From NCBI GenBank assembly GCA_002892395.1, contig NBBL01000007.1, forward strand, positions 62,130 to 126,129: DNA of 64,000 bases, read 5' to 3'. This document shows positions 34,901-43,897 of the stretch, piece after piece (the stretch's first letter is position 1; each line of letters opens with the position of its first letter). The notes beneath the pieces are model-generated. The model saw only the letters and a program-made list of their open reading frames with translations. It ran no database searches and had not been told where the DNA came from. Made by a program: the position numbers and the translations under genes. Source of the DNA: Lachnospiraceae bacterium (lineage in GTDB: Bacteria > Bacillota > Clostridia > Lachnospirales > Lachnospiraceae).

Positions 34901-36280
34901 CGCATCCGCTCTGCCGAGTACCATCGCGTCCTGTTTACCAAGGAAATGAAAAAACAGCGGTACACGATCCTTTGTCCGCAGATGTCTCCCATTCATTTTG
35001 ATTTGCTGGCGCCGGCCATCAGTGCCTTCGGCTATAACGTGGTGCTCCTCAACAATGACACAAAATCCGCAGTGGATACGGGACTTAAATATGTCAACAA
35101 CGATGCCTGCTTCCCGTCTCTTTGCACCATCGGCCAGATTATGGAGGCCTTGCTTTCCGGAACCTATGACCTGAACCGCACTGCGGTCTTCATGAGCCAG
35201 ACCGGCGGCGGGTGCCGCGCCTCCAATTACATCGGTTTCATTCGCCGCGCGCTGCAAAAGGCAGGGATGGAGCAGATTCCGGTGATTTCCGTAAACGTGG
35301 GAAACATGGAGCGAAATCCCGGCTTCAAAATTACCATTCCAATGGCCATCAAAGCCATCCAGGCGACGGTATACGGCGATGTCATGATGCGCTGTCTCTA
35401 TGCCACAAGACCCTACGAGGCTGTGCCGGGAAGCGCCGATTTGCTCCACGATAAATGGAGGAAGATCTGCACCGAAGCCGTGTCCAAGCGAAAGCCGGAC
35501 ATGGCGGAGTACCGTCGCATTCTCCGCGCCATCGTAAAAGAGTTTGATGAACTTCCCCGACGGTCGGTGGTCAAGCCAAGAGTCGGTGTGGTGGGAGAGA
35601 TTCTTGTGAAGTTTTCTCCCCTCGCCAACAATCACATCGTGGCGCTTTTGGAGCGGGAGGGCGCAGAAGCCGTGGTGCCGGATCTCCTTGATTTCATGTA
35701 CTATTCGTTCTACAATCTGAACTTCAAGGCGGAAAATCTGGGATTTTCCAAGCGGGCAGCTTTTCTCTGCAATGTGGGGATCCGGCTGATGGACTGGTTC
35801 CGCTCCGACGCAAGAGAGGCGCTCCGTGCGTCCAAGCATTTTACTGCCCCGGGAGAAATCCGTCACATGGCTGAGATGGCGAAGGACTTTGTTTCCCTGG
35901 GGAATATGACGGGAGAGGGATGGTTCCTGACCGGAGAGATGCTGGAGCTTATCGAATCCGGCGTCCAGAATATTGTCTGCGCACAGCCCTTCGGCTGCCT
36001 GCCGAATCATGTGGTGGGGAAGGGCGTCATTAAACAGCTTCGTGCCGCCTATCCAAACGCAAATATCATTGCTGTCGACTACGACCCGGGGGCATCGGAG
36101 GTCAATCAGCTGAACCGGATCAAGCTGATGCTGGCAGTGGCGCAGAAAAATCTGAAGGAGTATCGGAGGGACGGTGCCAGGCCCCTTCCTCCCACTCCTC
36201 CTCATTCCTCCGGCAATGCCTCCTGCGGATGCAGTTGCTGCGATGACTGCGAGGAACATAGGCCCGTCGTAAACCAGTGA
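31928..36280 (+). CDS. Giant 2-hydroxyacyl-CoA dehydratase activase-like protein
   Basis: A 1450-residue cytoplasmic protein. It has two BadF/BadG/HgdC-type ATPase domains in tandem ([12 protein letters not shown] at residue 9 and [12 protein letters not shown] near 323), each with its cluster-cysteine motif ([27 protein letters not shown]). These are followed by a DUF2229 domain from about residue 650, a HgdB-like dehydratase-related domain from about 1000, and a cysteine-rich tail ([12 protein letters not shown]). The small HgdC activase uses ATP to drive an electron into 2-hydroxyacyl-CoA dehydratases; the function of these long fusions is not established. No HgdA/HgdB partner is nearby. 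Strong terminator after the gene. Confidence 0.9.
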
Positions 36281-36316
36281 AGGACAGTGAAAAAGAACCC
36301 TTTGATCTGCCATAAG

Positions 36317-36376
36317 AAAGCACCGCGCTCCGCAGCGAGAGGTTGACTCTCTTCCGCGGAGCGCGGTGCTTTTTTC
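36317..36376 (+). terminator. Strong terminator after the activase-like gene
   Basis: A 15-base perfect stem (AGCACCGCGCTCCGC with its complement) encloses a smaller GAGAG/CTCTC hairpin and is followed by six T. It starts 36 bases after the stop. Confidence 0.93.
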
Positions 36377-36447
36377 TCTATTCTGATATCAGATCATGTT
36401 CTGCTTTCATCCGGCCAGAGCATCCATGCTTTCCAAGTCAGCAGAAT

Positions 36448-37485
36448 TTACCAAATCCCCATGACATGCTGCATCAGCAAACTGACCACTGTAATTCCGC
36501 CCCAGCATACCGCGCCCAGCAAAATAGGCTTTCCGCCGCTCTTCACCAGCTGAATCACATTGCTGTTCAGTCCGATTGCGGCCATAGCCATAATAATGCA
36601 GAATTTTGACAACTCCTTCAGCGGGTGAAATGCCTTTAAAGGCACGCCGGCATTGACAGCCACAGTGGTAATCACTGCTGCCAGTACAAAATACAGAATG
36701 AACATGGGAAACGCGTTCCGGAGCCGGAAGCCTTCCGTATGAACCCCATTCTTCTCTGCCCGCTTCGCCCGATGGAGGCTCAAAACCAGCGTAATCGGAA
36801 TGATCGCCAGAGTTCTTGTCAGCTTTACGGTCACTGCCTTATCCAGCGTCTGACTCCCCAGGTTCCACATACTGTCCCAGGTGGAAGCCGCCGCAGTCAC
36901 AGACGAGGTATCATTGACAGCGGTTCCCGCAAAAATTCCGAAGGCATCGCCGCTTGTGGTGTCAAAGCCCACCGCACGGCCCAGGATCGGAAACAGAATG
37001 GCTGCGAGCACATTAAAAAAGAAGATAACGGAAATTGCCTGCGCCACCTCTGCATCGTCCGCATCAATCACCGGTGCTGTCGCCGCAATCGCCGATCCGC
37101 CGCAAATAGAGGATCCGACTCCCACCAGCGTGGAAATATTTCCCCGGATGTGCATCGCCCGGTGCAAAGCCCAAGCCAGAATCAGGGACGTGGCAATGGT
37201 ACAGACGATGATCGGAAGAGACTGCTGTCCCGTTTCCAGAATCACTCCCAGATTCATGCCAAATCCCAGAAGCACTACCGCTGCCTGCAAAATGAGCTTT
37301 GAGGTAAAGCGAATGCCTGCCGCCGCTCTTCCCTTCTCGCTCCAGACAAGGGCAATCGCCATGCCGATCAAAATTGCGATGACCGCCCCACCGATGACAG
37401 GGAATTGCTTCCCGATCCGCCAAGAAGGAACTGCAATGGCAAGACAAACTAAAATTCCGACTCCGTTTTTTCTGATGAACGTCAT
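36448..37485 (-). CDS. YeiH/UPF0324-family putative sulfate exporter
   Basis: A 345-residue membrane protein of about ten helices in the YeiH (PSE, Cons_hypoth698) family. Regions such as [18 protein letters not shown] and [18 protein letters not shown] are family hallmarks. These proteins are annotated as sulfate exporters on limited evidence. The frame opens 31 codons earlier, but ATG 37485 has AGGAGAGG. A LysR gene is divergent across 248 bases, as in many yeiH loci. Confidence 0.88.
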   Translation of the reverse strand: MTFIRKNGVGILVCLAIAVPSWRIGKQFPVIGGAVIAILIGMAIALVWSEKGRAAAGIRFTSKLILQAAVVLLGFGMNLGVILETGQQSLPIIVCTIATSLILAWALHRAMHIRGNISTLVGVGSSICGGSAIAATAPVIDADDAEVAQAISVIFFFNVLAAILFPILGRAVGFDTTSGDAFGIFAGTAVNDTSSVTAAASTWDSMWNLGSQTLDKAVTVKLTRTLAIIPITLVLSLHRAKRAEKNGVHTEGFRLRNAFPMFILYFVLAAVITTVAVNAGVPLKAFHPLKELSKFCIIMAMAAIGLNSNVIQLVKSGGKPILLGAVCWGGITVVSLLMQHVMGIW

Positions 37486-37733
37486 ACCGTAACCTCTCCT
37501 GTCTGATGAATTGTTCCCCGGTGATGCTTTGTGACCGGACGGCTGTTCAAGCCGGAGAGACCATGTCCCCACCTCCATTCAGTCGGACAGGAAACGGCTC
37601 TCTTGATCTTCTCACTTTCTCTTACTATACTGATATCAAACAAAAAAGTATAATGATAGATCCTTATATATCGATAATTTTTTTTTATTGTTTTTCGGGA
37701 ATCCCTGCACACCATATTGAGGAGCGTTTTTCT

Positions 37734-38657
37734 ATGCTTGACTTTCGCATTGCCACTTTTTTGACGGTATGCCGCACCATGAATTTTACCAAAGCCGCCG
37801 AGGAGCTGGGCCTGACCCAGCCTGCCGTGACCCAGCATATTCATCATCTGGAACAGCACTACGGAGTCTCCCTGTTTCGCTACGAAAAAAAGACCCTGTC
37901 TCTTACCGAGCAGGGCAGGCTTCTTTACGCCAGTATGAATGCAATGACCAAGGATGAGGAGATATTAAAAAAGGAGCTGCTTCGCACACCCGAAGAGCCC
38001 CCGTTTCTATCCATCGGCGTCACCTTGACCATCGGCGAATATGCTGTACTCTCTCCCCTCGCCGCTTATATCGAACATCACCCGAATATCAATCTGCATG
38101 TACATTACGGAAATACCAGAAATTTGCTTGCCCTGCTGGATGACGGTCAGATTTCTCTGGCACTGATTGAAGGCTTTTACCCGGAAAAACGCTACGGACA
38201 CAGACCCTATCGAACCGAACAATTTATCTGCGCCTGTGCTGCCGACTATGTCTTTTCCGGGAGGCAGCCCAACAGGCTCCGGGATTTGTTCGGTGAGCGG
38301 CTGCTTCTTCGGGAAGCAGGAAGCGGCACAAGAGAAATTCTTGAGAGAAGTCTGCAGGCACGAGGCCTATCCCTTTCAGACTTCCCCCGCTTTGTCGTCG
38401 TTGAAAATATGCACGCACTGATCCGGATGATGAAGCAAACCTGCGGCATATCCTTTCTCTACCGGGTGGCGGCAAAGGAAGAGCTGGAGCGCGGCACCCT
38501 CCGGGAAATTCCTCTTTCCGATTTTTCCATGCAGCATACCTTTGATTTCGTATGGGATCAAAACAGCATTTATGCGGATCAGGCTATGGCTCTGTCCGAA
38601 GCGCTGCTTTCGCATCCCAGTGCCCGGAGTGGCGCCTTCTCCCGGGCATTGGGTTAA
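37734..38657 (+). CDS. LysR-family regulator, probable controller of the yeiH-type gene
   Basis: A 307-residue LysR protein with the winged helix at 1-60 (MLDFRIATFLTVCRTMNFTKAA, TQPAVTQHIHHLEQHYG) and a CysL/CysB-like sensing domain at 85-295. The frame is open for 76 codons upstream, but those residues look non-coding, and ATG 37734 has GAGGAG and the family N-terminus. Divergent from the YeiH-type exporter, so it likely controls it. The effector is unknown. Confidence 0.88.
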   Translation: MLDFRIATFLTVCRTMNFTKAAEELGLTQPAVTQHIHHLEQHYGVSLFRYEKKTLSLTEQGRLLYASMNAMTKDEEILKKELLRTPEEPPFLSIGVTLTIGEYAVLSPLAAYIEHHPNINLHVHYGNTRNLLALLDDGQISLALIEGFYPEKRYGHRPYRTEQFICACAADYVFSGRQPNRLRDLFGERLLLREAGSGTREILERSLQARGLSLSDFPRFVVVENMHALIRMMKQTCGISFLYRVAAKEELERGTLREIPLSDFSMQHTFDFVWDQNSIYADQAMALSEALLSHPSARSGAFSRALG

Positions 38658-38693
38658 CGGCTTCCGCCCTCTTGTTCAGGATACGTCCTTCCC

Positions 38694-39692
38694 TCAGTTT
38701 CCGTCCCCGGCAATGGCTTTGTCAATCAGCGACTGCAGCTTTTCCCGCTGAGATTTTCCGGTAATGGCTCCCACAATGGGATCTCCCACAAGATTCCCTT
38801 TTCGATCCACCACACAGGTGGTGGGGTAAGCATACACGTTTTTGACGAAGTTTCCCGCCTCGCTGTCGGAATCAAAATATACGTTTTGGTAGCCGGCGCC
38901 CTGCTTGGCCAGCACATCCTTCGCCTCGGAGATGGCCGCCTCCTTGCCATCCAGCGTAAAGGCGTTGATACCGATCAGTGCGCCGCCCTTTTCCATGAGC
39001 TCCTTGTTCAATGCATCCAGCTCGGGCAACTCCCCTACGCAGGGTTTGCAGGCTGTGAACCAGAAATTCACCACGGTCACAGCGTTTCCGGAAAACAGCT
39101 CCTCACTCTTCACCTGGTTTCCGTCCAAATCCTTCCCTTCAAAAACCGGGAATTTCTGCATGCTGCTGTCATCAGAAGACATGCTCATGGCACTGTCCAA
39201 GGATTTTTGAGCCACTTGAGGATATTTCTCCTCCAGCTTGGTCAGCTCATCTTCAATCTGGCGGATTTTTTCCGCCTCATCCAGGAGCAGCTTCTGCTCC
39301 TCCGCTGTCAGCTGATCCTGAATGGAGTGAATGGTCTTTAACAGGAAATCTCCGTAGTTCTTTCCGTCCTCCTGCAGCGTCATCCCCTTGTCCGCTTCTG
39401 CGAAAACCTTTTCCCAGAGCTGGGTATTTTTCGACAGAATTGCATTTTCCTGTTCCATCAGCTTCTTATGGGCGGCAAGAGCCTCCTCCTCGCCGGCTTC
39501 TGTCCCTGCCATAGCGGTTTGTTCACTGCTCCCGTTACCTGCTTTGGTCTCCCCCCCCGCGCCGCAGGCTGAGAGCGGCAGCGAAAGCAATGCAATCAGC
39601 ATCCAGGAAGCAAGCCTTACCCCGCCCTGTTTGATTGCTTTCGTTTTTCCTTTCCTTGTGTTCATTTCGTTCCTCATTTTGATGTCTCTCAT
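38694..39692 (-). CDS. TlpA-type thioredoxin-fold lipoprotein
   Basis: A 332-residue exported lipoprotein. The lipobox LSAC ends at Cys43. A helical spacer runs to about residue 170, and a TlpA/ResA-like domain follows with the redox pair CKPC (Cys215, Cys218) in NFWFTACKPCVGELPEL. It should reduce disulfides or carry electrons outside the membrane. The ATG at 39692 has GGAGG. The adjacent genes encode a membrane polyferredoxin and a CD1871A-type small protein, a set that recurs in Clostridia and suggests a dedicated electron path. Confidence 0.85.
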   Translation of the reverse strand: MRDIKMRNEMNTRKGKTKAIKQGGVRLASWMLIALLSLPLSACGAGGETKAGNGSSEQTAMAGTEAGEEEALAAHKKLMEQENAILSKNTQLWEKVFAEADKGMTLQEDGKNYGDFLLKTIHSIQDQLTAEEQKLLLDEAEKIRQIEDELTKLEEKYPQVAQKSLDSAMSMSSDDSSMQKFPVFEGKDLDGNQVKSEELFSGNAVTVVNFWFTACKPCVGELPELDALNKELMEKGGALIGINAFTLDGKEAAISEAKDVLAKQGAGYQNVYFDSDSEAGNFVKNVYAYPTTCVVDRKGNLVGDPIVGAITGKSQREKLQSLIDKAIAGDGN

Positions 39693-39730
39693 GATTGATT
39701 CCTCCGTTTCCATTTTGATGATTTCTCAGG

Positions 39731-40660
39731 TTATTTCTCAACTTGTTTCCCGAATTGTTTCCCGGATTGCTTCTCCTGTTGTTTCTCATCTCCAAACCCG
39801 TACCGAAAATGTACTGCGCCGGTGGGGCAGGCGCGAACACACATTCCGCAGCGGATGCACTCGGTATGATTCGGCGTTTTTGTCACGTCCACATCCATTC
39901 CGCAGGCTCTGAAGCAGTTTCCGCAGGCAATGCACCGATTCTGATCCACCTCCATCCGGAACAGAGATACCCGGTTCAGCAGCGCATACCATGCGCCCAA
40001 CGGGCAAATCCACTTGCAAAACGGGCGATAGAAGCGGGCGCTCAGCAAGATCACCGCCATCAGAATCCCGAATTTCCAGAGGAACAGCATTCCCAGCGCC
40101 GAACGAATACCGGAATTGGCAAGAGACAGCGGAACGGCGCCCTCCAGCACACCCTGCGGGCAAATGTACTTGCAGAAAAAAGGGTCGCTCATCCCCAGCC
40201 GGTTTCTCATCATCGTCGGGAGCAAAATCACGGCAACCAGTAAAATGACATATTTGAGACGCGTTAAACCCTTCCACTTTTTTGTGGATCCCTTTTTCAC
40301 GGGAATTTTGTAAATCAACTCCTGAAACCAGCCGAAGGGGCACAAAAAGCCGCAGACCAAGCGCCCCAGCAATACCCCCAGAAGAATAAGGATCCCTGTG
40401 ATATAATAGGAGACGCTGAACTTGGAGGACCCCACCACCGCCTGGAATGCTCCGATGGGGCAGGCGCCGGAGGCCGCCGGGCAGGAATAACAGTTAAGAC
40501 CCGGCACACAGACTATTTTTCCGTTTCCCTGATAAATCCTTCCCCTCAAAAAATTTGGAAGGTGCCAGTTGCTGAGGAGCGCAGCTCCCGCCTGAATCCA
40601 TCCGCGTAAACGGGACAAAAACCGGGAAATTCCCGAAGCCTTCCTATCCAATTCCCACAC
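39731..40660 (-). CDS. NapH-like membrane 4Fe-4S polyferredoxin
   Basis: A 309-residue membrane protein with about five helices. Cysteine motifs CGFLCPFGWFQELIYK and CKWICPLGAWYALL are those of NapH/CcoG-like electron carriers, followed by two C-terminal [4Fe-4S] ferredoxin motifs (CIACGNCFRACGM and CIRCGMCVRACPTG). It probably passes electrons across the membrane to the TlpA-type lipoprotein. The start is GTG at 40660 and overlaps the CD1871A-type gene by 17 bases. The C-terminus is rich in Lys/Gln (KQQEKQSGKQFGKQ), made by a short repeat. Confidence 0.88.
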   Translation of the reverse strand: MWELDRKASGISRFLSRLRGWIQAGAALLSNWHLPNFLRGRIYQGNGKIVCVPGLNCYSCPAASGACPIGAFQAVVGSSKFSVSYYITGILILLGVLLGRLVCGFLCPFGWFQELIYKIPVKKGSTKKWKGLTRLKYVILLVAVILLPTMMRNRLGMSDPFFCKYICPQGVLEGAVPLSLANSGIRSALGMLFLWKFGILMAVILLSARFYRPFCKWICPLGAWYALLNRVSLFRMEVDQNRCIACGNCFRACGMDVDVTKTPNHTECIRCGMCVRACPTGAVHFRYGFGDEKQQEKQSGKQFGKQVEK

Positions 40661-40790
40661 ACTCCAGACATAATTGAATTGCCTTGCTCAGCACAGTCTC
40701 TGCCTCTCCGCGCCAGGCGCCAACGCAAAGCATGACAGTTCCCACCAGCAGCAGCCCGGCCTGCAGCACTGCTTTTTTTCTATGGTTCAA
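40644..40790 (-). CDS. CD1871A-family CXXC small protein
   Basis: About 48 residues: a short basic start, one membrane helix (LQAGLLLVGTVMLCVGAW), then RGEAETVLSKAIQLCLECVGIG, the hallmark C-terminus with a CLEC redox motif of the CD1871A family. The likely start is TTG at 40790 with GAGGTG ahead; GTG at 40799 or ATG at 40832 are possible. It overlaps the polyferredoxin gene by 17 bases, so the two are coupled. The family occurs beside TlpA and 4Fe-4S genes; its role is not known. Confidence 0.75.
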   Translation of the reverse strand: MNHRKKAVLQAGLLLVGTVMLCVGAWRGEAETVLSKAIQLCLECVGIG

Positions 40791-40944
40791 TGTGATCACC
40801 TCTTCCGATTTTCTGCCTTTACCATACCGCATCAAGGTTAAAATTTCTGTTAAGAACGAAAACTTAACAAAAATTTGATCTGTTTTTTTATATAATATCT
40901 TTGACAGCAAACTGCAACATGCCATGAGAAAAAGGAGGACCTTC

Positions 40945-41622
40945 ATGCACCTTTTGGTAGTAGAAGATGAACGCGACCTGTGCGAGACCATCGTCCGAAG
41001 CCTGAGGCGGCTCGCCTACAGCGTAGACTACTGTCACGACGGAGAAAAAGCGGCGGAGCTGCTGGAGGTAGAACGCTATGACCTGATTGTACTGGATCTG
41101 AATCTGCCGGGCAAGGACGGAATGACGGTTCTGAAAACCCTGCGGGAGACGGATCGGGAAACCCGGGTGTTAATCCTCTCCGCCCGCAGCGAAGTGCAGG
41201 ACAAGGTGGAGGGCCTGGATGCCGGTGCCAATGACTACCTGGCAAAGCCCTTTCATCTTGCAGAACTGGAAGCGCGTATTCGCAGTCTGACGCTGCGCCG
41301 CTTCACACAGCAGGATGTGATCCTGAGCTGCGGGGAATTGTGCTTTGATACCCGCTCCCGTTCCGCCGCTGTCCGCGGTCAGATTCTGACGCTCACCCGA
41401 AAGGAAACGGGAATTTTGGAATATCTGATGGTACACCGGGGGCGTCCGGTAAATCAGGAGGAATTAATCGAGCATGTCTGGGACAACAGCGTGGATCACT
41501 TCAGCAATTCCATCCGGGTACATATCTCCTCGCTTCGCAAAAAGCTGCGGACAGCACTTGGATACGACCCCATTCGCAACCGGATCGGCGAAGGATATTT
41601 GATGGGAGGCAAAACACCATGA
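40945..41622 (+). CDS. OmpR-family response regulator
   Basis: A 225-residue two-component regulator. The receiver domain (1-115) has the acidic pair near residue 8, the phosphorylated Asp51 (LIVLDLNLPGKDG) and the conserved lysine in LAKPFH; the C-terminal winged helix (130-222) is of the OmpR/PhoB type. ATG 40945 has AGGAGG. It overlaps the kinase gene by four bases and is divergent from the CD1871A-polyferredoxin-TlpA unit, which it may control. Confidence 0.93.
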   Translation: MHLLVVEDERDLCETIVRSLRRLAYSVDYCHDGEKAAELLEVERYDLIVLDLNLPGKDGMTVLKTLRETDRETRVLILSARSEVQDKVEGLDAGANDYLAKPFHLAELEARIRSLTLRRFTQQDVILSCGELCFDTRSRSAAVRGQILTLTRKETGILEYLMVHRGRPVNQEELIEHVWDNSVDHFSNSIRVHISSLRKKLRTALGYDPIRNRIGEGYLMGGKTP

Positions 41623-42890
41623 AACGGCTTTCCTTACAGTGGCGTGTCGCGCTGATGACCATTGTGCTCATCAGCCTCACCTGTATTGCCATGAAGCTTC
41701 TGCTCTGCTCCTCCGGCGTCCGCTATATGGATTCCATCGGAGAATCTCTCCAGGGCTGCGTCTCCGGCGGTGAACCCATAGACTTCGATCCGGAGACCAC
41801 AGCTCCGGATCAGGCCCTCACCATCATCATCCACGGAACGCAGAAGGACTTCTGCATGACCAACTGGTATGTTGCGGCAATGGTCACACTTCTGGTGGGC
41901 ATTCTGGCATACTTTGTGAGCGGACGCACGCTGAAGCCTCTTCGCAGCTTTGCGTCTCAGGTGGAACAAATTCAGATGAGCAATCTTTCGGACACCAGAC
42001 TAAACGAGGATATGCTGCCGGAATTCCGGCAGCTCAGTCACTCCTTTAATCTGATGCTGGAACGAATGGACCATGCCTTTGCTGCTCAGCGGCAGTTTAC
42101 CGGAAATGCGGCTCATGAGCTGCGCACGCCGCTTTCGCTGATGCAGGCTCAGTTAGAGCTGTTTTCCGCCGAGCATCCCCATATGTCTCCGGAGACAGCA
42201 AAGTTTCTAAGCTTGCTGCGGGAGCAAACCGAACGGCTGACGGAGATGACCAAAACCCTGCTGGAAATGAGCAGTCTCCACTCCGTCCCGCGGGATGAAC
42301 ACATCTGCCTGGGACCGATGATGGAAGAAATCTTTACGGATCTTGCACCTGCTGCGGAGAAACGCGAACTCACGCTAATACGGGAGGGAGATGGCGTCAT
42401 CATTGGAAACGATGCCTTGATCTACCGGCTGCTATTCAATCTGACAGAAAACGCAATCAAATATAACCGCCGGGGCGGAACCGTTCATGTGTCCGTATCC
42501 CAAATGGAGCATACCGTTCTGATCCGTGTTGCCGATACCGGGTTTGGCATTCCGGAAGAATACCAACAGAGCATCTTCGAGCCATTTTTCCGAGTGGAGC
42601 AATCCCGCAGCCGAAAATACGGAGGCGCAGGTCTGGGACTTTCCCTGGTATGGGCCATCGCCGATCTGCACGGCGGCGCTGTGCAGGTGGCGGAAAGCTC
42701 TGCAAGCGGTACCGTCATGACCGTTCGCTTCCCCGCTGTTCCTCTGCATTCGGGTGCTGCACCTCTGCATTCGGATGCTGTGCCTCCGCATTCGGATGCT
42801 GTGCCTCCGCATTCGGATGCTGTGCCTCCGCATTCGGATGCTGTGCCTCCGCATTCGGACGCCGCCTCTTCTGCCCTCCGGACGAAATAG
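41619..42890 (+). CDS. Sensor histidine kinase with C-terminal heptapeptide repeats
   Basis: A 423-residue membrane kinase. It has two membrane helices (about 9-30 and 82-101) around a short 50-residue outer loop, a HAMP-like link, His166 in AAHELRTPLSL, and an ATPase domain with NAIKYN, DTGFGIP and GGAGLGLSL. After the normal end near residue 373 comes a tail of six seven-residue units (A-V-P-P-H-S-D type) made by 21-bp DNA repeats. It pairs with the response regulator upstream. The tail is odd for a kinase and looks like recent repeat growth. Confidence 0.92.
   Translation: MKRLSLQWRVALMTIVLISLTCIAMKLLLCSSGVRYMDSIGESLQGCVSGGEPIDFDPETTAPDQALTIIIHGTQKDFCMTNWYVAAMVTLLVGILAYFVSGRTLKPLRSFASQVEQIQMSNLSDTRLNEDMLPEFRQLSHSFNLMLERMDHAFAAQRQFTGNAAHELRTPLSLMQAQLELFSAEHPHMSPETAKFLSLLREQTERLTEMTKTLLEMSSLHSVPRDEHICLGPMMEEIFTDLAPAAEKRELTLIREGDGVIIGNDALIYRLLFNLTENAIKYNRRGGTVHVSVSQMEHTVLIRVADTGFGIPEEYQQSIFEPFFRVEQSRSRKYGGAGLGLSLVWAIADLHGGAVQVAESSASGTVMTVRFPAVPLHSGAAPLHSDAVPPHSDAVPPHSDAVPPHSDAVPPHSDAASSALRTK
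42735..42860 (+). repeat. Six 21-bp tandem repeats at the end of the histidine kinase gene
   Basis: Units start at 42735, 42756, 42777, 42798, 42819 and 42840. Units three to five are identical (GCTGTGCCTCCGCATTCGGAT), and the first two have diverged, so growth was towards the 3' end. The repeats are in frame and add heptapeptides. Confidence 0.95.
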
Positions 42891-42977
42891 AGGTCTGAAT
42901 GCCGTCTTATTTCGGCTGCTCTTTGCCCCCGGAAAAAATGCAGGAAATGCAACCCCATATTCGGGAAGCGCCGGCGT

Positions 42978-43601
42978 TCATCGGTTGGTAATATTCAATT
43001 CGTCTTTGAGCGCCGCCTGCAGAAGGGCAGAAAAATTGACGCCGGCCCGCTCCGCTTCAAAGTTAAGCCAGGACGGAATGGTACAATTCTTCTTCACGAC
43101 GCGAATATCACGTTTTCTCCGGTATTCCGAAAAATCAATATCAACCAGAGAGACAATCGCACCGGACGGCGCCTCGGCCTGTACTGTTGCGACATTCGAA
43201 GCCTCCGGCAACGCTTCGCCGTCATCCTGCATATCAATCCCCATAAGCCCCATGGCATCCCGTGCCATTTCCATCGCATCCGGAATATCTCTTCCCTGTG
43301 TATTGATATGAAAATCGGGGATTGATACCACAATCCGGGCGCTCCCCTCTGTCATAACGATTGGGTATGCGCATTTCACCTTGGATATCCCTCCTTTCAT
43401 CAATGGGTGTGGTTCCGGATGCGGAGAATTTTCTTCCTCCTGCCGCTTTAAGATCGCCCTTGCCAGTTCTTCGTCCGCCTCCCCGCATCTTACAATGCTC
43501 TCTCTTTGACCATTCTTTCCATAAAGGTCCTGTTCCTCGCCGTAGCGTTTGACCCTCCAGCCATTTCGTTCCAAGTGTTCGATCAGCTCCTTTGTCTTCA
43601 T
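42978..43601 (-). CDS. HicA-HicB fusion protein with degenerate toxin half
   Basis: A 207-residue protein joining two halves normally encoded separately. Residues 1-55 look like HicA (MKTKELIEHLERNGW, ending in ARAILKRQ), but the GSHH motif with the catalytic histidine is replaced by GEEQ, so mRNA cleavage is unlikely. Residues 75-200 look like HicB: the partial RNase-H fold (YPIVMTEGSARIVVSIPDF, ALPEASN) and a C-terminal ribbon-helix-helix (IRVVKKNCTIPSWLNFEAERAG). It may be a DNA-binding regulator left from a toxin-antitoxin pair. The ATG has AGGAGAAG. No separate HicA is nearby. Confidence 0.72.
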   Translation of the reverse strand: MKTKELIEHLERNGWRVKRYGEEQDLYGKNGQRESIVRCGEADEELARAILKRQEEENSPHPEPHPLMKGGISKVKCAYPIVMTEGSARIVVSIPDFHINTQGRDIPDAMEMARDAMGLMGIDMQDDGEALPEASNVATVQAEAPSGAIVSLVDIDFSEYRRKRDIRVVKKNCTIPSWLNFEAERAGVNFSALLQAALKDELNITNR

Positions 43602-43726
43602 CTTCTCTTCTCCTTATTTTTCTATTGTACGCCTTAAATGCGCATGAAGCAATGTGCCTTAAGGAACCTGCCCCATAGGATATCTCCCATCAAAAGCCTC
43701 CGATTTCCGTTCCCAAACGAAAAACA
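43602..43726. other. Intergenic region between the HicAB fusion and the TetR terminator
   Basis: No gene seen. It presumably holds the promoter of the HicA-HicB fusion gene on the minus strand; none was clear. Confidence 0.4.
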
Positions 43727-43761
43727 GCGCCATCTGACTTCTCTCTGAAATCAGACGGCGC
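43727..43761 (-). terminator. Terminator in the region downstream of the TetR gene
   Basis: GCGCCATCTGA and TCAGACGGCGC pair with one mismatch around a short loop, then a T-run on the minus strand. It is 137 bases past the TetR stop, with nothing coding between. Confidence 0.7.
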
Positions 43762-43897
43762 ATCCTGTATTCTTCCTCTTTTACGACCTCTCCCGGGAAT
43801 CATGCTTGATTTCTCAGGGACAAGACGCCTCCGGCCCGGCGGAAACCTCAGTCACCTTATATCCCCATTGTGAAAGCAAGGGGGATTACGGCCACAT

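Noticed and set aside
33248-36313. A 1021-codon open frame on the minus strand
   Set aside because: It lies wholly antisense to the activase-like gene, which has clear domain motifs in the plus frame. The antisense translation has no recognisable domain.
42754-43311. A 185-codon plus-strand frame across the kinase tail and HicAB fusion
   Set aside because: Its start is an alternative frame of the 21-bp repeats, and the rest is antisense to the HicA-HicB gene.
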